Position numbers and translations under genes: made by a program. Shown piece by piece: positions 30,178 through 38,991 of a DNA stretch of 40,547 bases; position 1 is the stretch's first letter; each line of letters begins with the position of its first letter. A model generated the notes under the pieces. The model had not been told where the DNA came from. It saw only the letters and a program-made list of their open reading frames with translations, and searched no databases. This stretch comes from an uncultured Oscillibacter sp. (GTDB lineage Bacteria > Bacillota > Clostridia > Oscillospirales > Oscillospiraceae), in the NCBI RefSeq assembly GCF_910579365.1, contig NZ_CAJTUX010000020.1, forward strand, positions 1 through 40,547. Reading direction: 5' to 3'.

Positions 30178-31848
30178 ATGGAAGAGAAAAGAATGGTAAA
30201 AGTCATTGTGGACGGCGAGACGTACGCGTATCCCCATGGCACGCCCTACCGTGCCATTGCGGCGGACTTTCAGGACCGGGTTCCCTGGGATATTCTGCTG
30301 GTCAACCGGGATGGGAAGCTCTGCGAGCTCCACAAGCGCTTGGACCGGGACTGCTCGCTGAGGATGGTGACGGCCCAGGACAAGCCCGGCATCCAGACCT
30401 ATGAGCGCAGCGCGGTTTTTCTGATGCTGAAGGCCTTCTACGACGTGGCGGGCCGGGAGAACGTGGAGCGCATCTCCGTGGAGTACTCCCTCAGCAGCGC
30501 GCTTTTTATCCTGGCCCAGGGCAATTTTACGCTGGACCAGTCTCTTCTGAAGCGGGTGGAGGAGCGAATGCGGGATCTGTCCGCCCTGGCGCTGCCCATT
30601 GAGAAGCAGACCATCAACACCGACGACGCCGTGGAGCTGTTCCGCCAGGCGCGCCTGATTCACAAGGCCCAGCTTCTGAGCTTTCGGATCAACTCCCATG
30701 TCAATGTCTATTCTCTGGACGGCTTTGTGGATTACTTCTACGGTTATATGGTGCCGGACACCGGCTATGTCCGGTGCTTCGGTCTGGAGCTGTTTGAAAA
30801 CGGGTTTGTCCTCCGGCTGCCCACCCAGAAGAACCCCGGCCAGCTGGGGGATTTCCGGCCCTCCCGAAAGGTCTTCCGGGAGCTTTACGAATCCACGCTG
30901 CGCTCCGTGGCGCTGAACGTCTCCAACGTGGCGGAGCTGAACACCACCATCTCCCAGGGCGGCGCGACGCCGCTGGTTCTGGCCCACGAGGCTATGATGG
31001 AGAAGAAGATCGGCGACATCGCCGCGGAGATTGCCGCCCGGAAGGAAGTCCGGTTCGTCATGATCGCGGGCCCCTCCTCCTCCGGCAAGACCACCTTCTC
31101 CCACCGGCTCTCCACGCAGCTGCGGGCCTGCGGCCTGCGGCCCTACGCCATCGCCACGGACAACTATTTCAAAAACCGGGAGGATACGCCCCGGGACGAA
31201 AACGGCCAGTACGACTTCGAGGGCCTGGGGGCGATGGACGTGGAGCAGTTCAATCAGGACTGCGTGCGCCTGCTGAAAGGCGAGACCGTGGAACTTCCCA
31301 CCTATAATTTCAAAAAGGGCGCCCGGGAGTACAACGGCAACTTCCTTACGCTGGGGGAGGGGGATGTGCTGGTCATTGAGGGCATCCACTGCCTCAACGA
31401 TCAGTTTACCCACTCTCTGCCCAAGGAGAGCAAGTACAAAATCTATATCAGCTGCCTCACCACGCTGAATATCGACGACCACAACCGCATTCCCACCACC
31501 GACGCCCGCCTCCTGCGGCGGATCGAACGGGACGCCCGGACCCGGGGCTACAGCGCCCAGGCCACCATCAAGATGTGGCCCTCCGTCCGGCGGGGAGAGG
31601 AGAACAACATCTTCCCCTTCCAGGACAGCGCGGATATGGTCTTCAACTCCGCTTTGATCTATGAGACGGCTTTGCTGAAGCCCTATGTGCAGCCGCTCCT
31701 CTTCGGTGTTCCCCGGGACAGCGAGGAGTATATCGAGGCGAAGCGGCTTTTGAAGTTCTTGAATTACTTCCTGCCCATTCCGGCGGACAACATCCCCAAG
31801 ACCTCTCTTATGCGGGAGTTCATCGGCGGGGGCTGCTACCACGCCTGA
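30178..31848 (+). CDS. TGS-domain nucleoside (uridine-type) kinase
   Basis: A 556-residue protein found in many Clostridia. Residues 1-65 resemble a TGS domain (VKVIVDGETYAYPHGTPY) and are followed by a region like the second additional domain of threonyl-tRNA synthetase (about 70-250). The C-terminal half is a phosphoribulokinase/uridine kinase fold with Walker A IAGPSSSGKTT (about 294-304), ATDNYFKNRED and VLVIEGIHCLND. It likely phosphorylates a nucleoside such as uridine with ATP or GTP in the cytoplasm. The start at 30178 has AGAGGAGGT upstream; an earlier in-frame ATG lies near the promoter -10 and is rejected. Monocistronic. Confidence 0.9.
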   Translation: MEEKRMVKVIVDGETYAYPHGTPYRAIAADFQDRVPWDILLVNRDGKLCELHKRLDRDCSLRMVTAQDKPGIQTYERSAVFLMLKAFYDVAGRENVERISVEYSLSSALFILAQGNFTLDQSLLKRVEERMRDLSALALPIEKQTINTDDAVELFRQARLIHKAQLLSFRINSHVNVYSLDGFVDYFYGYMVPDTGYVRCFGLELFENGFVLRLPTQKNPGQLGDFRPSRKVFRELYESTLRSVALNVSNVAELNTTISQGGATPLVLAHEAMMEKKIGDIAAEIAARKEVRFVMIAGPSSSGKTTFSHRLSTQLRACGLRPYAIATDNYFKNREDTPRDENGQYDFEGLGAMDVEQFNQDCVRLLKGETVELPTYNFKKGAREYNGNFLTLGEGDVLVIEGIHCLNDQFTHSLPKESKYKIYISCLTTLNIDDHNRIPTTDARLLRRIERDARTRGYSAQATIKMWPSVRRGEENNIFPFQDSADMVFNSALIYETALLKPYVQPLLFGVPRDSEEYIEAKRLLKFLNYFLPIPADNIPKTSLMREFIGGGCYHA

Positions 31849-31950
31849 GCGGGAGGAGGGCCGCATAACCGCCTGAGACAGGCGGGCCCTGAAAGAAGCG
31901 CTTTCCCTGGCGCCGCGGGAGAGAATTTTCCGGCGGATGGCAGACGGAAG

Positions 31951-31989
31951 AACCGCCCCCTGAGGCCGCAAAGGCTTCCGGGGGCGGTT
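31951..31989. terminator. Hairpin between convergent genes
   Basis: A perfect 10-bp stem (31951-31960 with 31980-31989) with an inner structured loop sits between the nucleoside kinase and the convergent small gene ending at 32000. Only TT/TTT follows, so it is a probable but weak bidirectional terminator. A second small hairpin, CCGCCTG-aga-CAGGCGG, lies upstream near 31880-31896. Confidence 0.5.
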
Positions 31990-31999
31990 TGCGCTGTGT

Positions 32000-32413
32000 C
32001 TATTCGTCCAGGTCGATGGAGATATGCTCCGTGCCGTGCTCGTCAAATTCGTCCAGATAGGTGTCGATCCGTTCCATCAGGGCCCCGTAGTTCTCCCTCG
32101 TCAGGGGTTCGCCGTCCATGTCCCGCAGGGCCAGTTCCTCCGCCAGGATTTCGTAGAAAACTACATCCTCGTAGGTTTCAATCGCCTCGTGGATGCCGCC
32201 GTTGGCGAAGGCTCTGGAGGGAATCAGGTCTCCCTGATACAGCTCCACCAGTTTTCCCATGCCGTGCCGGAGGCAGTGGGAGAAAATCAGGCTCTCCACC
32301 TGATCGTACTCCCGGATGCGGTCGTCCTCCCGGGTGGAATTGAGGACCCAGTTGCCTATGTAGACCAAATCCAGCAGATAGCGGTACTGTTGTTCCGTCA
32401 ACTCAATTTTCAT
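32000..32413 (-). CDS. Small acidic protein of unknown function
   Basis: A 137-residue, strongly acidic, mostly helical protein without signal peptide, membrane segment or cysteine motif. The opening KIELTEQQYRYLLDLVYIGNWVLN and the acidic tail (DEFDEHGTEHISIDLDE) are typical of conserved Clostridial proteins of unknown role; I do not recognise a named family. The start at 32411-32413 has AGGAGGGG upstream, and an extended -10 promoter (32455-32463) precedes it. It is divergent from murI. Confidence 0.8.
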   Translation of the reverse strand: MKIELTEQQYRYLLDLVYIGNWVLNSTREDDRIREYDQVESLIFSHCLRHGMGKLVELYQGDLIPSRAFANGGIHEAIETYEDVVFYEILAEELALRDMDGEPLTRENYGALMERIDTYLDEFDEHGTEHISIDLDE

Positions 32414-32454
32414 GGACAGCCCCTCCTGACAGCACAATTTCAATAGATAGCACG

Positions 32455-32463
32455 ATTATAGCA
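32455..32463 (-). promoter_or_regulatory. Extended -10 promoter of the small acidic protein
   Basis: On the minus strand TGCTATAAT is a perfect extended -10 (TGn plus TATAAT). No good -35 lies at 16-18 bases, as is usual for this promoter type. It is about 42 bases before the start codon. Confidence 0.5.
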
Positions 32464-32517
32464 GAGCCGCCGGAAAAATTCCACTCAAAAAAGAGGGCAA
32501 AAAGACTAAAATCTGTC

Positions 32518-32546
32518 TTGCGGCCAAAGGGCTCTCATAGTATAAT
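32518..32546 (+). promoter_or_regulatory. Promoter of murI
   Basis: TTGCGG (32518-32523), 17 bases, then a perfect TATAAT (32541-32546), about 65 bases before the murI start. It probably also drives the overlapping DUF1934 gene and argS. Confidence 0.6.
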
Positions 32547-32611
32547 ACATAACTCAGAGCAATTTGTGACAGGGGGCCGGCCCGGCCCCTTCGACGAGAG
32601 GAGTGACGGCC

Positions 32612-33427
32612 ATGGATTTGCGTCCCATCGGCGTGTTTGACTCGGGCCTTGGCGGGCTGACGGCGGTGCGGGTTCTGCGGCGGATTCTGCCGGAGGAAAA
32701 TCTGATCTATTTTGGCGACACCGCCCGGGTTCCCTACGGCGGCCGGTCCAGAGAGACGCTGATGAAATACGCCCGGCAGGACCTGCGCTTTCTCCGCTCC
32801 TTCGACCTGAAGGCTGTCCTGATCGCCTGCGGAACCGTGTCCACCACATCCCTGGATATGCTCCAGAGGGAAAACGACCTGCCCATTGTCGGCGTGGTGG
32901 AACCCACCTGCCGCCGGGCCCTGGCGGTGACGAAGAGCCGCCGGGTGGGGATGATCGCCACCCTGGCCTCCGTGCGCTCCGGGGCCTATGAGGCGGCGCT
33001 GCGGCGGCTGGATTCGGGGGTGGAGGTTTTCTGCCAGCCCTGCCCGCTGTTTGTCCCGCTGGTGGAAAACGGCCGGTTTCAGGCGGGGGACGTGGTGATC
33101 GAGACGGTGGCCAGGGAGTATCTGACCCCGCTGCTGGAGTGGGGGGCGGACACCCTGATTCTGGGCTGCACCCATTACCCGCTGCTGGAGGAGGTCATCG
33201 CCGGCGTCTGCGGTCCCGGCGTCACTCTGGTTTCCGCCGGGGAGGAGTCCGCCTTTGAGCTCAAGCGCCTGCTCACCGCCGGGAATCTCCGGGCCCCGGA
33301 GGGGCGGCGGGGAGAGGCGGAGTTTTATGTCAGCGACCGGGCGGAGGATTTCGAGAACGTCGCCTCTTTGTTCCTGCGGGAGGACATTCATCACATGGCA
33401 CGGAGGATTGACATTGACCAGTATTGA
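32612..33427 (+). CDS. murI: Glutamate racemase
   Basis: A 271-residue cytoplasmic racemase that makes D-glutamate for peptidoglycan. The family opening IGVFDSGLGGLT and FGDTARVPYG are present. The first catalytic cysteine lies in IACGTVSTTS (Cys73), where most enzymes read ACNTAS; the second is in ILGCTHYPLL (about 184). The asparagine-to-glycine change beside Cys73 is notable but occurs, as far as I recall, in some Clostridial members. The ATG at 32612 is preferred over a GTG nine bases earlier because the latter overlaps the GAGAGGAG site. The stop overlaps the next gene by 14 bases. Confidence 0.92.
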   Translation: MDLRPIGVFDSGLGGLTAVRVLRRILPEENLIYFGDTARVPYGGRSRETLMKYARQDLRFLRSFDLKAVLIACGTVSTTSLDMLQRENDLPIVGVVEPTCRRALAVTKSRRVGMIATLASVRSGAYEAALRRLDSGVEVFCQPCPLFVPLVENGRFQAGDVVIETVAREYLTPLLEWGADTLILGCTHYPLLEEVIAGVCGPGVTLVSAGEESAFELKRLLTAGNLRAPEGRRGEAEFYVSDRAEDFENVASLFLREDIHHMARRIDIDQY

Positions 33428-33875
33428 AGTGGATAAGCTGCCTGTCCTGCTGACCATCCGGTCAGAGCAGCGTTTCGAGGACATGGAGCCCGACAGCATC
33501 GAGCTGATGACGGAGGGAACCCTGGAGCTTACGGGGGAGGGGATGATTCTCTCCTATCAGGAGAGCGAGCTCACCGGCCTGAACGGCACCACCACCGCCT
33601 TCGAGGTCCGGGGCCCCCGGGTGATTCTGACCCGGACGGGCAGCGTGAACTCCCAGATGGTTTTCGAGGAGGGGAAGCAGCACACCTCCCTTTACGAGAC
33701 GCCTTTTGGCGAGCTGGCCATCGACATTCAGACCAGCCGCCTCCGACACAGCCTGACGGAGCGGGGAGGATTGATGGACTTGCAGTATTCCATCTCGGTG
33801 GACCACTCCGTCACCGGGCGGAACGCCTTTAAAATCCGGGTCCGGCGGAAGCATGAGCTCCGGGCAAACGGGTAA
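33414..33875 (+). CDS. DUF1934 family beta-barrel protein
   Basis: A 153-residue protein matching the DUF1934 (YwiB-like, calycin-type barrel) pattern: VLLTIRSEQRFED, ELMTEGTLELTGEGMILSYQESEL, then YSISVDHSVTGRNAFKIRVR. No catalytic function is established. The start is taken as TTG 33414-33416, seven bases after CGGAGG inside the end of murI; a GTG five codons later is an alternative. It is followed 39 bases later by argS, the order YwiB-ArgS also known from Bacillus. Confidence 0.85.
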   Translation: MTSIEVDKLPVLLTIRSEQRFEDMEPDSIELMTEGTLELTGEGMILSYQESELTGLNGTTTAFEVRGPRVILTRTGSVNSQMVFEEGKQHTSLYETPFGELAIDIQTSRLRHSLTERGGLMDLQYSISVDHSVTGRNAFKIRVRRKHELRANG

Positions 33876-33914
33876 GGCTGAACATACGAACGATATGGAA
33901 ATGAGGTTGTTTTG

Positions 33915-35660
33915 ATGACGAACATGATCCAAAGCGCGAAGGACCAGGCCGCCGCCCTGGCCATGGCGGCCTACCGGGCCGCCGCGGAGGACGGGACCCT
34001 GTCCCAGGCGGAGGTTCCCGCCGCCCCGGTGGAGATTCCCAGAGACGCGGCCAACGGCGACTTTACCACCACCTTCGCCCTGGCCGCCTCCAAAGCCCTG
34101 CGGCAGCCTCCCCGGGTTATTGCCCAGGCCCTGCTGGACCATATGAGCCTGGAGGGCAGCTATTTCGCCTCCGCCGAGATTGCCGGCCCCGGCTTTTTGA
34201 ATTTCCGCCTGGGGCAGCGCTGGTATGAGGAGGTCTGCGCCGCCGTGGAGCGGGAGGGGGCGGACTATGGCCGCTCTGACAGCCTGAGGGGGCAGAAGAT
34301 CATGGTGGAGTTCGTCTCCGCCAACCCCACCGGCCCCATGCATATGGGCAACGCCCGGGGCGGCGTGCTGGGGGATACCCTGGCGGCGGTGCTCTCCGCC
34401 TGCGGAGCGGAGGTCAGCCGGGAGTTTTATGTCAACGACGCCGGACACCAGATCGACAAGTTTGCCCACTCCATTGAGGCCCGGTATCTCCAGCTCATCC
34501 AGGGAGAGGAGAACGTCCCCTTCCCGGAGGACGGCTATCAGGGCGAGGATATCCGGGACCTGGCCCAGAGCTATTACCGTCAGAACGGGGACAAGCTGCT
34601 GCATGTTCCGGCGGAGGAGCGGCAGGCGGTCCTGGCCCAGTTCGGCCTGTCGGTGAATCTGCCCAAGATGAAGACGGATCTCCAGCGCTACAAGATCGAG
34701 TACGACACCTGGTTTTATGAGTCCACGCTTCACGAGAGCGGCGCGGTGGCGGAGACGGTCCGGCTGCTGTCGGACAAGGGCTTCACCTATGAGAAGGAGG
34801 GGGCTCTGTGGCTGAAAACCGCGGAGATCATGCGGGCGAACCTGCTGAAGGCGGGGAAGAAGGAGAAGGAGATCGAGAAGCTGGACCTGAAGGACGACGT
34901 GCTCCGCCGGGCCAACGGCTTTTACACCTATTTCGCCGCCGACATCGCCTATCACCGCAACAAGTTTGAAACCAGAGGGTTCGACCGGGTCATCAACATC
35001 TGGGGCGCGGATCACCACGGCCACGTGGCCCGGCTGAAGGGCGCCTTGGACGCCCTGGGGCTCAACGGGTCGGAACGGCTGGACATTGTGCTGATGCAGC
35101 TGGTGAAGCTGCTGCGGGACGGGGAGCTGGTCCGGATGAGCAAGCGCACCGGCAAGGCCATCAGCCTCAGCGACCTGCTGGACGAGGTGCCGGTGGACGC
35201 CGCCCGGTGGTTCTTCAACGCCAAGCCGGACACCCAGATGGATTTTGACCTGGGGCTTGCCGTCCGGGAGGACAGCGAGAATCCCATCTACTATGTGGAG
35301 TACGCCCACGCCCGCATCTGCTCTCTGGTGGAAAAGCTGGCCCAGGAGGGGCTGGAGGTTCCCGCGCCCGGCGGGGCGGACCGGAGCCTTCTGACGGCGG
35401 AGGCGGAGCGGACGCTGATCAAGCAGCTGGCGTCCTGGCCGGACACCATCCGCATGGCGGCGAAGAGCTACGATCCTTCCCACGTGAACCGTTACCTTCT
35501 GGAGCTGGCGGGCTGCTTCCACCGGTTCTACACCGCCTGCCACATCCGGGAAGAGGCGAGGGACCTGGCCGCCGCCCGGCTGGCCCTGGCGAACGACGCC
35601 CGGACCGTGCTGAAAAACGGACTGGCCCTTATCGGCGTGGACGCGCCGGAGCACATGTAA
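33915..35660 (+). CDS. argS: Arginyl-tRNA synthetase
   Basis: A 581-residue class I tRNA synthetase charging tRNA-Arg. It has the N-terminal Add1-type domain (about 1-100), the HIGH-type motif as PTGPMHMGNARGG (about residue 138-150), VNDAGHQIDKF, and the KMSKS-like loop as VRMSKRTGK (about 406-414), then the helical anticodon-binding domain with DALB-type ending (FHRFYTACHI). Length is normal. The start is ATG 33915, eight bases after GAGG; a TTG one codon earlier is less likely. Confidence 0.97.
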   Translation: MTNMIQSAKDQAAALAMAAYRAAAEDGTLSQAEVPAAPVEIPRDAANGDFTTTFALAASKALRQPPRVIAQALLDHMSLEGSYFASAEIAGPGFLNFRLGQRWYEEVCAAVEREGADYGRSDSLRGQKIMVEFVSANPTGPMHMGNARGGVLGDTLAAVLSACGAEVSREFYVNDAGHQIDKFAHSIEARYLQLIQGEENVPFPEDGYQGEDIRDLAQSYYRQNGDKLLHVPAEERQAVLAQFGLSVNLPKMKTDLQRYKIEYDTWFYESTLHESGAVAETVRLLSDKGFTYEKEGALWLKTAEIMRANLLKAGKKEKEIEKLDLKDDVLRRANGFYTYFAADIAYHRNKFETRGFDRVINIWGADHHGHVARLKGALDALGLNGSERLDIVLMQLVKLLRDGELVRMSKRTGKAISLSDLLDEVPVDAARWFFNAKPDTQMDFDLGLAVREDSENPIYYVEYAHARICSLVEKLAQEGLEVPAPGGADRSLLTAEAERTLIKQLASWPDTIRMAAKSYDPSHVNRYLLELAGCFHRFYTACHIREEARDLAAARLALANDARTVLKNGLALIGVDAPEHM

Positions 35661-35661
35661 C

Positions 35662-35685
35662 CCGCTTTTCCCGGGAGAAAAGCGG
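35662..35685 (+). terminator. Hairpin after argS
   Basis: A perfect 9-bp stem (35662-35670 with 35677-35685) with a six-base loop directly after the argS stop. No T-run follows, so it may only protect the message end or terminate weakly. Confidence 0.45.
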
Positions 35686-35802
35686 ACCGCCGGAGCGTCT
35701 GACTGACCGAAGCGGAAGGGCTGGGGACGCATATTTTTTCCAGCCTCCGCACAGAATGGAGAGGCGGTGTGTCCGCGACTTCTTCTGTGGGAGGCTGGCT
35801 TT

Positions 35803-36336
35803 ATGCGCCGGAAGCTGTTTTTTTGGGAGCTGGGAGGATTTTTGTTTGTGGGAGCGCTGGGGACGCTGCTCCACTTCGTCTATGAGTGGAGCGGCGGCAG
35901 TATCCCGGCGGCCTGCGTCTCCGCCGTCAACGAGTCCGCCTGGGAACACATGAAGCTGCTCTTTGTGCCCCTGTTTCTGTTCTCCGTGGTTCAGGTCTGC
36001 CTGCTGGGGCGGAACTACCCGAATCTTTTGGCGGTCCGGGCCCTGGGAGCCCTGACGGGGATTGCCCTGATTCCCGTGTTGTTCTATACCTACACCGGGG
36101 TCCTGGGCCGCAGTGTCGACTGGGTGAACATTACCATCTTCTTCCTGGCGGACCTGGGGGCCTTTTTGGTGGACTTTGCCCTGCTCCGCCGGGGAAAGCT
36201 CTCCGCCGGATGGCAGCAGATTCTGGGACTGGCGGTCCTGTGGGGACTGGCCTTCTGCTTCGTGTGGTGTACCTTCCGCCCGGTTCATCTGCCCTTGTGG
36301 CGGGACCCGGTGACGGGAATGTATGGCATGCCTTGA
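35803..36336 (+). CDS. Small integral membrane protein (DUF6512-like)
   Basis: A 177-residue protein with five to six hydrophobic segments. The region FVYEWSGGSIPAACVSAVNESAWEHMKLLFVP is characteristic of a Clostridial membrane family that I recall as DUF6512; its function is unknown. The conserved NESAWEH-K motif at the membrane border suggests ligand or metal binding. The ATG at 35803 with GGGAGG eight bases upstream is preferred over an upstream GTG. A terminator begins at its stop codon. Confidence 0.8.
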   Translation: MRRKLFFWELGGFLFVGALGTLLHFVYEWSGGSIPAACVSAVNESAWEHMKLLFVPLFLFSVVQVCLLGRNYPNLLAVRALGALTGIALIPVLFYTYTGVLGRSVDWVNITIFFLADLGAFLVDFALLRRGKLSAGWQQILGLAVLWGLAFCFVWCTFRPVHLPLWRDPVTGMYGMP

Positions 36337-36357
36337 AAACGCCCTTAGGGGCGTTTT
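36336..36357 (+). terminator. Intrinsic terminator of the membrane protein gene
   Basis: A 9-bp stem (36336-36344 with 36349-36357) ending in TTTT, with TTTTT a few bases on. The left arm starts on the last base of the stop codon. Confidence 0.75.
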
Positions 36358-36399
36358 CTGCCCTTTTTGGAATTTACTGTGAATTTGTGCTCCTCTGGC

Positions 36400-36429
36400 T
36401 TGACCAACTGCCGGGCGGGGGAGTATAAT
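36400..36429 (+). promoter_or_regulatory. Promoter of the xpaC-telA operon
   Basis: TTGACC (36400-36405), 18 bases, then a perfect TATAAT (36424-36429), about 40 bases before the xpaC-like start. Confidence 0.7.
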
Positions 36430-36469
36430 ATACAAACTTACGGTATGCGCGCGGAACGGAGATGCTTCT

Positions 36470-37201
36470 ATGACGAACGGCAAACGAAAACCTGTCGCCC
36501 CCTTTTACGCCGTGGGACTGCTGTGGCTGCTGGGCGGGCTGTTCCTGCCTTTGTACACTGCCCCGGCCTATGCGCTGCTGGCGGCGGTGTCGGCGGCGGT
36601 GTTCCTTTTGGTGAATGGAATCTGTCAGGGCGGGGGAACCCTGGCCGGGTCCGCCGGGACGGGGAAGGCGGAGAAAAAAGAGGAGGCGAAAGCGCCCTCC
36701 AAGCCGGAAACCTCCACCGGAAACCCGGAGCTGGACAAGGTGATCAAGGACGGGAAGCTTGCCCTTGGCGAGATGAAGCGGCTGGACGACAACATCGCCG
36801 ACCCCGGCGTTTCCGCCGACATCGTGCGGCTGAGCCAGGTGTCCGAGAAGATCTTCCAGGCCGTGAAGGACAGCCCGGACAAGCTCCCTCAGATTCGGAA
36901 ATTTATGGACTACTACCTGCCCACCACCTTGAAGCTCCTCAACGCCTATGACCGCATGAGCGGCGCGGGAATCTCCGGGGAGAACATCGACGGAACGAAA
37001 ACCAAGGTGGAGGACATGCTGAAAACCATTGTCAAAGCCTTTGAAAAGCAGCTGGACGCCCTCTATGGCTCCGACGCCCTGGATATCTCCTCGGACATCA
37101 AGGTCATGGAGATGCTGCTGGCCCGGGAGGGCCTGACGGAGCCGGAGATGAAGGCGGACGTCGTCCAGGCCGACGGGACGGACATCAAGCTGGAGCTTTG
37201 A
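36470..37201 (+). CDS. XpaC-like membrane protein
   Basis: A 243-residue protein with two N-terminal membrane segments (about residues 12-50) and a long helical cytoplasmic part. The core NPELDKVIKDGKLALGEMKRLDD and RKFMDYYLPTTLKLLNAYDRM match the XpaC family, originally named for 5-bromo-4-chloroindolyl phosphate hydrolysis; the actual role is unknown, and the family is regularly encoded with TelA. Here TelA is three genes downstream in the same operon, with two small membrane proteins between. Probably part of an envelope-stress or toxic-anion response complex. Confidence 0.87.
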   Translation: MTNGKRKPVAPFYAVGLLWLLGGLFLPLYTAPAYALLAAVSAAVFLLVNGICQGGGTLAGSAGTGKAEKKEEAKAPSKPETSTGNPELDKVIKDGKLALGEMKRLDDNIADPGVSADIVRLSQVSEKIFQAVKDSPDKLPQIRKFMDYYLPTTLKLLNAYDRMSGAGISGENIDGTKTKVEDMLKTIVKAFEKQLDALYGSDALDISSDIKVMEMLLAREGLTEPEMKADVVQADGTDIKLEL

Positions 37202-37217
37202 GGGAGGGGAGGGCCCC

Positions 37218-37514
37218 ATGAAAAACCTGACGGTGAAGGCGGTGGATACGGTCCTGTACGCGGCGTGCGGCGCGTTGCTCCTGTGGGCGGCGCGGGACCA
37301 GGAGACCGGCTTCTACATTCTCGTCGGCGCGTGCCTGCTGGCCCTGGCGGCCTGGGAGGGCTGGACCTGGGTCCGGGACTTCCGGGCGGGCCGGAACGAG
37401 AAGTGTGCGTGGATCCCTTCCATGACCGTGGCTTTTATCCTGGTGGCCGTGCTTCAGGCGCGTAAGGCCGTCGTTGAGCCGGACGGCTTTCACACGTTTC
37501 TGGCAATCAGCTGA
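37218..37514 (+). CDS. Small membrane protein in the xpaC-telA operon
   Basis: A 98-residue protein with three hydrophobic segments (about 10-25, 30-45, 65-80). It starts 16 bases after the xpaC-like stop behind GAGGGGAGGG. I do not recognise a family. Its fixed place between XpaC and TelA suggests a membrane partner of that system. Confidence 0.75.
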   Translation: MKNLTVKAVDTVLYAACGALLLWAARDQETGFYILVGACLLALAAWEGWTWVRDFRAGRNEKCAWIPSMTVAFILVAVLQARKAVVEPDGFHTFLAIS

Positions 37515-37591
37515 GTATTCATCAGCGTGATTTACACTGTGAGGACCGTCCGGGGACTCCGGGCGGAGAGACAAACGAAGGAGGAAGCGCC

Positions 37592-37798
37592 ATGAAAAAC
37601 CGAAATCCCGTTTACCTGTTCCTCTCCATTCTGGAGGGGATGCTGTCCGGCGGATACTTTTATTTGGCGAAGAAGGAGCGGGCCCCCCTGCACCTTGTGA
37701 CCGGGTGCGTGTGGCTGGCGGTCTCCGTCCTCCACGGGCTCATCGGCGTCCGGGAGGAAAGACACGTTTTAGTGGTTGAGGAGGAAGATTATGAGTGA
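37592..37798 (+). CDS. Very small membrane protein overlapping telA
   Basis: A 68-residue protein with two hydrophobic segments (about 6-24 and 34-50) and an acidic C-terminus. A good GAAGGAGG site precedes the ATG. The last eight bases overlap the start of telA, so translation is probably coupled. No family recognised. Confidence 0.72.
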   Translation: MKNRNPVYLFLSILEGMLSGGYFYLAKKERAPLHLVTGCVWLAVSVLHGLIGVREERHVLVVEEEDYE

Positions 37799-38960
37799 CA
37801 ACACGATTCCCGAGCTGACCCTGGACCCTGCCGCCGCGGCGGCCCAGGAGGTTCCTTCGCTGACCCTGGACCCGGCTGCCACTCCCGCTGCTCCCGCGCC
37901 GGAAAAGCCGGAGGTCAAGCCGGTGGAGCTGGACGACTCCATGCTCTCCGAGGCGGAGAAAAAGGCAGTGGAGGAGTTTTCCAAGAAGATCGACGTGATG
38001 GACTCCAACCTCATCCTCCAATACGGCGCGGCGGCCCAGAAGAATGTGGCGGGCTTCTCTGAAAGCGCCCTGGCCTCCGTCCGCACCAAGGATTTGGGGG
38101 AGGTGGGCAAGTCCCTCTCCGAGCTGGTGGTGGAGCTGAAGGGTTTCGGCGAGGAGGAGGAGAAAAAGGGCCTCTTCGGCAAGTTCAAAAAGGCCGGAAA
38201 CAAGCTGGAGATCATGAAGGCCCAGTACTCCAAGGTGGAGAGCAACGTGGACAAGATCGTCCGGGAGCTGGAGCAGCATCAGGTGACGCTGCTGAAGGAC
38301 GTGGCCATGTTCGACCAGATGTATGAGCTGAACCTGAAGTACTATAAAGAGCTGACCATGTATATCCTGGCAGGGAAGAAGAAGCTGGCGGAGGTGCAGG
38401 CGAACGAGCTCCCCGCCCTTCGGGCCAAGGCCGAGCAGACCGGGGCCCAGGAGGACGCCCAGCGCTACAACGACCTGGTGCAGATGTGCGAGCGGTTTGA
38501 AAAGAAGCTCCACGACCTGGAGCTCACCCGGATGATCTCCATCCAGATGGGCCCCCAGACCCGGCTTCTCCAGAACAACGACACGCTGATGGTGGAGAAA
38601 ATCCAGTCCTCCCTGGTGAACACCATTCCCCTGTGGAAGAGCCAGATGGTCCTGGCTCTGGGGATGGAGCACGGCCGTCAGGCCACCGCCGCCCAGAGCG
38701 CGGTGACGGAGATGACCAACGAGCTTTTGAAAAAGAACGCCGACATGCTGAAAATGGGCACCATCCAGACCGCCAAGGAGGCGGAGCGCAGTGTGGTGGA
38801 CATCGAGACCCTCCAGCACACGAACCAGCAGCTGATCTCCACCCTGGACGAAGTGCTGAACATCCAGCGGGAGGGCGCGCAGAAGCGCAAGGCCGCCGAG
38901 GCGGAGCTGGGCCGCATTGAGGGCGAGCTCCGGGCGAAGCTGCTGGAGCTGCGCCGGTAA
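37791..38960 (+). CDS. telA: TelA/KlaA family toxic anion resistance protein
   Basis: A 389-residue soluble helical protein of the TelA family, linked to tellurite and other toxic-compound resistance and to membrane-stress tolerance in Gram-positive bacteria. The N-terminus has a twice-repeated Pro/Ala-rich segment (LTLDPAAAA and LTLDPAATP); the rest is coiled-coil with marks such as NVDKIVRELEQHQVTLLKD, MFDQMYELN, ISIQMGPQTRLLQNN and LVNTIPLWKSQMVLALG. It probably works with the XpaC-like protein at the membrane. The ATG at 37791 with GAGGAGG is chosen over an upstream in-frame ATG inside the previous gene. Confidence 0.93.
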   Translation: MSDNTIPELTLDPAAAAAQEVPSLTLDPAATPAAPAPEKPEVKPVELDDSMLSEAEKKAVEEFSKKIDVMDSNLILQYGAAAQKNVAGFSESALASVRTKDLGEVGKSLSELVVELKGFGEEEEKKGLFGKFKKAGNKLEIMKAQYSKVESNVDKIVRELEQHQVTLLKDVAMFDQMYELNLKYYKELTMYILAGKKKLAEVQANELPALRAKAEQTGAQEDAQRYNDLVQMCERFEKKLHDLELTRMISIQMGPQTRLLQNNDTLMVEKIQSSLVNTIPLWKSQMVLALGMEHGRQATAAQSAVTEMTNELLKKNADMLKMGTIQTAKEAERSVVDIETLQHTNQQLISTLDEVLNIQREGAQKRKAAEAELGRIEGELRAKLLELRR

Positions 38961-38991
38961 GGTCCGTCTCCCGCGCCCTCCGGCGGACCCT

